A DNA stretch of 64,000 nt, from contig VDMD01000006.1 of the NCBI GenBank assembly GCA_007026445.1, forward strand, positions 496,001 to 560,000. Reading direction: 5' to 3'. Shown piece after piece: positions 57,827 to 64,000 of this stretch. The first letter of the stretch is position 1. Each line of letters starts with the position of its first letter. Below the pieces are notes generated by a model that did not search any database, was not told the origin of the DNA, and saw only the letters and a list, made by a program, of their open reading frames with translations. The translations under genes were made by a program, and so were the position numbers. The DNA comes from Schizophyllum amplum. Its lineage: Eukaryota; Basidiomycota; Agaricomycetes; Agaricales; Schizophyllaceae.

Positions 57827-60373
57827 GCGCCCACCCACGTCTTGAGCGCCCCCGCAAAGGATCTCCCGCGCGGCCGCGGCCGCATGTCGACGAAGCGGTA
57901 AGGCTCGTCGTTGCTTCGGCGCGCCAGATATTCGCCCTCCCCACTCTGGCGCGCTGTACCATGGGCGCCATTCTGAGAAGCGTCCTCGTCGCCCAGGATA
58001 ACAATGTCGTCGTCGTCGTCATCCGCGCTCCCGGGCTCCCCGTCTTTCGAGCCGTGCCCCTTGTCCTTTAACTCGCGCGCCCCAGTATGGCGGGCCCGGT
58101 CACTGCTCCGCCGCGCGCACCACCCAGGCGCACTCTTCCGGCGCGCTTTCTTGCCGGTGGGTGGTACCTCCAGCTTGTCCGTACTCTTGCGCGAGCTGTG
58201 GTCGCCGCTCTTGCGCCAGCCGTGATCGCCGCTCTTGCGCGCGCCATCTGTACTGCGACGCATCTCGCCGTCACGCGCAGCCATCGCCATCTGCAGCTCG
58301 GTCTCTCCGGAGAGGGAGAACCCATTAGTCCCCGCAAGAGAGAAGCTGTTACGTGGTAGGAAGGCGGATGGGGGATAGAGGCTGCCGCTCAAGGGACGGC
58401 TGGCACCGCTTAGGGGACGGCTGCTTCCGCTCGTGGGACGGCTGCTACCGCTTGAGGGACGGCTGCTTCCGCTCGTGTGACGATCGACGTCGACGGACGA
58501 GCGGATGATGCGGCTGATGTGCTGGTCGAGGGATGGGCGGCCTGAGCTCGTGTGCGGGCGCTCGGAGCTGAGGGCAGGACTGTAGTGCGACAGCGACGGC
58601 GGCGCAGACGCGCGAGGCTTGGCCGGACGCGTTGAGGTCGCTGAGGATGATGTCTGAAAGGACGCATGCGGGGATGAGGTTTGGAACGACGAGCGAGCAG
58701 ACGCGGATTGCAAAAGTGGCCGTGGAGCGTCGAGAGAGGTACGAGAAGACTCGGCCGATAGGCGGGACGCGGCAGACTCCATCGATTCCCGTGGCGCCAC
58801 GATATCCATCGACGCCCTTGGTGAAGCAAACGACGTCCGGGATGCGGAAGGCGTCGGAGTACCTGTGCGACTCGTGGCCGTACTCCCCATCCGACTTCCT
58901 GGATCCGGGCTTCCCACTCTTCCCGGAGGGCTGGATGCGCGAATGAAATTGTACAGCGGTCGCGTAGGGCGAGGGACACATGTGATAGGGCGGGAGCGTG
59001 ATGGAGGCCGAGAGTGTGTATTGGACGTCCAATTGGGCGTAGCTGAGGTGTCGAAAAGGGATGTCTTTGAGGCGTGCGGAGTTGTGGCCTGCCAAGCGGA
59101 GGACAAGTCCCCTTGCGAGGTCTGCGCAGGCTGCGAGGCCGGCGGATGCGGTGAACTTGGCATGGTTTGCTGTTGCGACGAATCAAGAAGGACAGGTGTG
59201 GACAGCGTTTCTGACTTTGGCCGTGCGGTTGCGAGCGCGTCGCACATGCTCGTTGGGCTGGGTGCCGAAACGCGGAGGGCGGGGACGTGCTTTGCGCGAC
59301 GCAGAGCTCGAGACGGCGACGCGTCGCTGTTCTCTATCGGACCGCTGTCCTCGCTTTCCTCGCTGGATGGGCTGACCGAAGAGCTATCATCCGTCAGATC
59401 GTGGTCGGACCCACCATCGCTATCATCGTCTTCGAGGCGTAGGGGCGCCTTTTCCGTGTGGCGAGCTGGTAGAACGTGCAGCCCGATCCGACGGAGAGCG
59501 CGCGGGGAGGTGTTCAGGGCGGAGGCGACGGACGAGGACGAGTTCAGCATGCTTTGTGGCGTGCAGCTCCCTGAACGGAGATCGTCGTGGAGAGAGGCGT
59601 CGTGAGAGTGTGGCGTGGGGTCGTGGTGGTCGTGTGGCGTAGGATCACGGTCTTCGCGCTGATCGTCGAGGCGATCGCTGCCAAGCGGTGAATGAAGAGG
59701 TGGAGAAAGGCCGCGTCCAGCGCTGCACTGTGATGGTAGGAACAAAGAGAGTGAGTGACGCGCCGACAAGAAGACCGGCGTGACGCACCTGAGACTGACT
59801 GGTCTCCGTAGCGACGCGGCCGTTGCTCCCGTCTGACTCTTTGTTCCCGCGGCCTTTGTTCCATGCACGATCAGTGTATTTTTCCACTGGCCTGTTCCCC
59901 AGGCGCTCTGTGTATGAGCCTGTCGCGGCTGCGTCCAACAATCTCGGCATACTCGCTGAACGTCTCTTCGCTCCTCTGAGGGCCCTTTCGAACGCCTCCA
60001 CTACGTCCTGATCGGGCACCCACCGGCACCAAAGGCATCGGGCCTCGAGTGCACGCAGCCAGGTGCGCCGGCAGAGACCACAGGTGAAGGGGGGTCGGTC
60101 CGGGGGAAGGAGGCGGAGTGCGGGCAGGGAAGTGGACTGGGTGCGAAAAAACGTTAGGTACGATAAAGCGTTGGTTTTAGCGATGTCAGGAGGGTGTTGG
60201 GTATGAAGGCGAGTTCGTCGGCGATGGGAGGAAGGAAGTTCAGCGATAGTCAGCGTGAGCCGAAGCGCGTAGAACGAGGCACGCACGCGAAGGACGCCCG
60301 CTTTCCACTTCCTATCAAACACCCGGGGGGCGGTTGGCTGCAATGGATGCAGTGTCTCTGTCGTTGCGGTCAT
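57802..60373 (-). CDS. Ser-rich protein with N-terminal CxxC-x13-CxxC motif, function unknown
   Basis: From ATG 60373 (MTATTETLHPLQPTAPRVF) an N-terminal module has two CxxC pairs, TCGLCRRTWLRALEARCLWC, spaced like a zinc ribbon. Then RWVPDQDVVEAFERALRGAK and a splice at SQSQ (intron of about 60 nt, GTGCGT...CACAG) into CSAGRGLSPPLHSPLGS. The remaining about 650 residues are disordered and Ser/Arg/Pro-rich, with a tandem SGSSRPSSGSSRPTSGSSRP region, then KSGDHGWRKSGDHSSRKST, an Asp run (DDDDDDIVILGDED, SUMO-interaction-like VILGD context) and the end WVGAVWRRTQE. An early intron may remove about 60 codons after DRKWKAG. I do not recognise a named family; many Agaricomycetes have long Ser-rich proteins of this style. 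Possibly nuclear. Confidence 0.7.
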
Positions 60374-61092
60374 AATAAGTCGTGAAGGTCGTTACTGTGC
60401 CGGTCGTTCGTGCGCGGCGTGGTGCAATGTTCTCCTATGGAAGGCGGTCCTGAAGCTGCGATGCCAAAGCGGGCGGCCCTGGAAGATGCAGACGCCGAGG
60501 GTATATCACGCCGAAGCGCCAGGCGCTGGCGCGGGCAGCGAGATGGAGGTGGGAACAAAGACGCTGACGGCAGCATCGTGCTGGGCGCGTTCATATCCCC
60601 GAGGCGAGCAAGCGGGATCAAGGTGGCTTCCAGCTTTCAACTTCCAGGGTCCGCGAGGTCCTCATTATTACCAGGCGCGCGTCTGACGCCTGCCGAGCGC
60701 ATACTTAGCTACATCATACGGCACGACTTGCATGGAGGCAGCCTGGAGGCGATACGCCACTCGCATCGAGGCGTCGGTCGCGCTCAATACTCCATCATCA
60801 ATAAGTATGCAATATGCGTCTAGCACTCGTCCTCAGCTGTTTGTATCGACTTTCAATCGGAAAAGTATACGAGTACAGCCTGCAATGAGTCAAAAGCACG
60901 CAGGCAACGTAGCTGGTGGGCGTCCGGCGCTCATGATGTGGACGAAGTACTCGAGTCAAAGAACTTCCCGCATTTCGCGTCAATACTCATCTTCGTGCAG
61001 ACCCGACGCGTACAACTTGTCCACCTCTAGCATTTGATACAAATGAGCACTAGACATCAATCGTAAACTGAGACAACACGAAGTTACTCACC
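60374..61092. other. Intergenic region of about 0.7 kb
   Basis: Promoter of the Ser-rich gene and 3' flank of the membrane-protein gene. A 137-codon plus-strand frame (60410-60823) has no motif; not called. Confidence 0.4.
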
Positions 61093-62481
61093 TCATCCGA
61101 CTACCCATTCGCCAGCGCCTCCTGGACCAGCCGGCCGACTTCGCGATACTAGTTCAATCTCTTCCAGCACGTCGTTCGACGCTGCCGATCCCTGGACGCA
61201 GTCCTCCGACCTGCTATCTTCCTCCCGCTGCTGCTCGCTGCGATGCGATATAAAACGTATCGATTCCAAAAAGTTGCTCTGGGCACCAAGTGACTTCGAC
61301 GTGGCCTGCTGCTGCAGCGTCACGACGACCACAATAAAGGTAGGATATATGTCCTATCCGACAAAACATGAGTATGATAGATGCGATACCATCTAAGGCA
61401 GGCATCGTATGTGACGCACCGCAAGCAGAAAGAACAAGGTGATGTAGATGCCGTAGTCATTGTCTCCGAGGAGTGTCGGTGTTACAATATAGAAAACCTA
61501 CGGAAATGTCAATGGCTAGCGTCAAATGACATCGCACAATCGTGCACGAACCCATAAGACACAATACATTATCCCCGACTCAGGAAGGAGCATGAGAACT
61601 GCTCCCACCCTGAGTTCTACTGTGCAGGAGCCGATCCACGCCATGACGTCTCGTCGGTAGAGCCTGCCGATGCACTCGTGAGTAATGGGCTATATGGCAA
61701 GGGCAAGCAGTCCTACGTACCACACTCGGATTCCGATCAGCGTTGTGGCAACGACGTTGGTCAAGAGTAGTGGCATGATCAACTTCCAATCGTCGAGGGA
61801 ATATACTGAGAGATAAATCTGCCAAACCTGCAATATGGTTGATGCCACAAAGTCGAAAACTACGCCAACTGTATGGGTCCAGTTAGCGGGAAATATTCAC
61901 GCGACGGCACCAGGACGGCACTCACCTTGGCTGCCAACCATGCAGATGATCAGTAGCCCTTGTACGATCCGGTTGTTCGGATATAGAACCCAGGCCCTCC
62001 ACACGACCAGTGCATCGCTGAGAACGAACTACGGGCCAGGTCGAAATTAACGTACGGTCGGGGCTCATGTCAACGAGGAAGTCAAATGCACGTTGATACG
62101 AGAACTCGCATATTGAACAAACTCTCGATGTCTTGAGGAGGACCATCACCGGACAATATTGTCAGTGTGAGCAAACTTGTACCGGCTTTGGACGCTGTCC
62201 CTATTGTCGACATAACGAATAGAATGGCGACCACCGCCATGAGTATCCAGGAGTTTCCGTCCTTTCGCCTAGGAAGTCAGATGAAGTCGATCGCGATTTT
62301 TGCAGAGACTCCGAGCTCACACCAGTGCAGCTATAGCAGCAGCGGATAAAGTAGCTTGCCCTCCTGGAAGTGACTCAGCACGGCGACGAAGCGATAGGCC
62401 GGAGAGCACGTACCATAGAGAAATGATATCACGCAGAACTTGTATAAGAAATTGCAGGTAAGTGACACTGTCCGTTGGCAT
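61093..62481 (-). CDS. Multi-transmembrane protein, basidiomycete 7TM-like family
   Basis: Integral membrane protein of unknown role, of the large fungal family with a DA(L/V)VVWRAWVL motif. Exons show hydrophobic segments: WILMAVVAILFVMSTIG, then DALVVWRAWVLYPNNR and GLLIICMVGSQ, VGVVFDFVASTILQVWQI, KLIMPLLLTNVVATTLIGIR, AVLMLLPESGIMYCVLW, and YGIYITLFFLLA. The tail is soluble and acidic: SEQQREEDSRSEDCVQGSAA, ending GAGEWVVG at 61093. ATG 62481 is chosen because a TATATAAG box lies about 97 nt upstream (62578-62585); the exon between it and the WILMAVV segment is unclear, and another frame gives a more family-like FLYG start. About eight exons. Confidence 0.65.
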
Positions 62482-62577
62482 AGTGGAACGTGGAAGGCGT
62501 GAGATGTACGCCAATAATGATCGTCAAAGACTTCCCAACACAAGGTCGCCGAAGGGAAAGTAGACCGCACATGCGGG

Positions 62578-62585
62578 CTTATATA
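62578..62585 (-). promoter_or_regulatory. TATA box of the membrane-protein gene
   Basis: TATATAAG on the minus strand, about 97 nt before the proposed ATG at 62481. Confidence 0.5.
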
Positions 62586-64000
62586 CGCGACGACTCCCGG
62601 TACCGAGAAGAGGATCATCTTTTGGACCAAGTCAGATAATGGGCACCGAAGATAGCGAAAGACAGCGGCGTCGATGCAATACGGGACGGCGTAGCAGTTT
62701 GAGGGTAAGACATACGACCTGCTTGTGGTCGGCCAGTGTCCCGGAGCGCGCGGTAGACCTTGAATCCACGGCGGATCTGCGGCCTAAGCTCGAGTCAGAG
62801 AGCTCGGAAACCGTCGAGTAGCTGTTGTGGTCATGGATAGGCGTTCCAGCGACTGATGGCCTGCCGCTGCTTGTACTTCCAAGTCACCATGGAGGCTTCG
62901 GACCGCGAGCGAGTGCCAGCTCAAAACGTTTGCAGTGATGCAAGACCTTCCGCTCGTCGCAGTCGTCGGTGCAGAGCTTCACAGAAGTCGGTTCGATAAC
63001 TGAAGCGCTGAGGGCGCGCTTGAGACCAGAAGACGAAATGATACGAAGGTGTCATATTTGAACGCAGCGACCAGTGCGCATCAACATCCTTGTTGAAGTT
63101 GATGGAAGAGCGCTCGTCAAGTTGCTGCTCGCGTCTTGCCGGCATCGTGCGGGTACGGGAAAAAGAGAGCGAGAGAGATTGCGGACATTGCCGACCAAGA
63201 CTCGCAAACGGCCGACCGGACCGCCCGTTGCGGCGTCGTCCGCGCCACCAACGCGGTTTCTGCCGCCTGCAGGAGCCTTTACGAGTCAGCCTCTTTCGCG
63301 TCTCTCCTGTCGTCGATCGTTTTTGCTCTTTCATTATGGCCCAGCTACGTCCATTGGGCGATTCCTCCCGCCGCGCTGAAATCAGTGCTCTTCCCCACCA
63401 GAAGGAAGTGCTGGACAACGCCGCCGCCGGCCTGCAAGCCAATTGAGCACTGTCGTTGTGCAATCGACGAACATAAGTACCTCAAGTCAGAGCTACAAAC
63501 CGCGTTCTCCATTTGTTTTTCATCGAACATAAATCTGCGGCAGAAGCCAGCGGCGCCGCTGGCCTGCTGACTGACTCAACTGACTGCTTATGTCAGGGCG
63601 GCTAACTTCCATTTTGGGGTGCCGCGCGGCTCAACCGTCCTGACAGCCACAAATTCGGCGATGAGGTTCCCGGGCCTCGAGCGCGTTATCCTTCATCCCG
63701 GACGTTTAAAATCTTCGTCGGGACTCGGTGGACGACTCTCATCTTCCTCTTGTCTCCCAACACCAACGCGGCGACAAGTATCTCTTTCTGGCGAGAATTA
63801 TCAATCATGGCAACCAACGAGAGGACAGAGGTATCGCGCGTTCTGGGCGGCGGTATGCAGCGGGAGAGCAGAGTGGCTGAGTCAGACTGTGTAGGGCTTG
63901 CTAGTTCTTGCGCTGCAGCTGCGGGTTCGCTGCGTGAGGCGACCCCGGAGCAGAGAGCAAGTCAAACGAGTCCAGGGCGAGATACGAGCCCCATTTGCAA
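62586..64000. other. Right end of window, no supported gene
   Basis: Frames up to 180 codons on the minus strand (62921-63463) and 144 codons on the plus strand overlap each other and show no motif. A gene extending from the right edge cannot be excluded. Confidence 0.35.

Noticed and set aside
57536..57838. Minus-strand frame with repeated DEADPGV as a separate repeat protein
   Set aside because: It is the 21-bp minisatellite; no start context or upstream exon supports a separate gene.
62921..63463. 180-codon minus-strand frame near the right edge
   Set aside because: No motif; overlapping open frames on the other strand of similar length suggest GC-driven chance.

Overview
The window reads as nuclear DNA of a filamentous basidiomycete, most likely an Agaricomycete and possibly a polypore-type wood decayer. 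The genes are broken by many introns of about 45-65 nt with GT(A/G)NGT donors, lie on both strands, and encode eukaryotic proteins (XPB, branchpoint-bridging protein, dolichol kinase, a complex I subunit). Several families are typical of mushroom-forming fungi: a Zn2Cys6 factor, a CYP, a caspase-domain protein, a GAF-type hybrid histidine kinase, a GH17 enzyme and a multi-TM membrane protein. I saw no rRNA, tRNA or CRISPR array. Intron and exon limits are my own readings of splice sites and protein family motifs, not transcript evidence.

Layout. 1-21.5 kb: an S9 peptidase (cut by the left edge), a Zn2Cys6 regulator, a small secreted protein of unknown function, an enoyl-CoA hydratase/isomerase, a secreted pepsin-type protease, a BTB protein, dolichol kinase, uracil-DNA glycosylase and a bZIP factor. 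21.6-31 kb: a short terminal-inverted-repeat element, then XPB (TFIIH helicase) and the branchpoint-bridging splicing factor facing away from a 193-nt spacer, a complex I subunit, and a decayed locus with a duplicated intron/exon junction. 31-42.5 kb: a GAF-domain hybrid histidine kinase with complete phosphorelay residues, a Thr-rich secreted peptide, a family III CoA-transferase/racemase, and an SGNH (rhamnogalacturonan acetylesterase-like) hydrolase. 43-49.3 kb: a MITE-like element with 81-bp inverted repeats, a cytochrome P450 with one apparent frameshift, and a metacaspase-like protease. 51-60.4 kb: a GH17 glucanase-type gene whose later introns are swollen by simple sequence, a dienelactone-hydrolase family gene with minisatellites inside its introns, and a Ser-rich protein with a CxxC...CxxC motif, all set in a field of tandem repeats. 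61-62.5 kb: a multi-TM protein. The last 1.5 kb has no gene I can support.

How it fits together. Housekeeping genes (XPB, BBP, UNG, dolichol kinase, complex I) are mixed with accessory secreted and regulatory genes. Two divergent pairs (dolichol kinase/UNG and XPB/BBP) have compact shared promoters. The secreted pepsin, S9 peptidase, GH17 and SGNH esterase would suit a saprotroph or a fungus remodelling its wall. The most unusual structure is at 51.7-57.8 kb: minisatellites, a 30-base G run, and complementary G-rich and C-rich arms packed into introns of two neighbouring genes.
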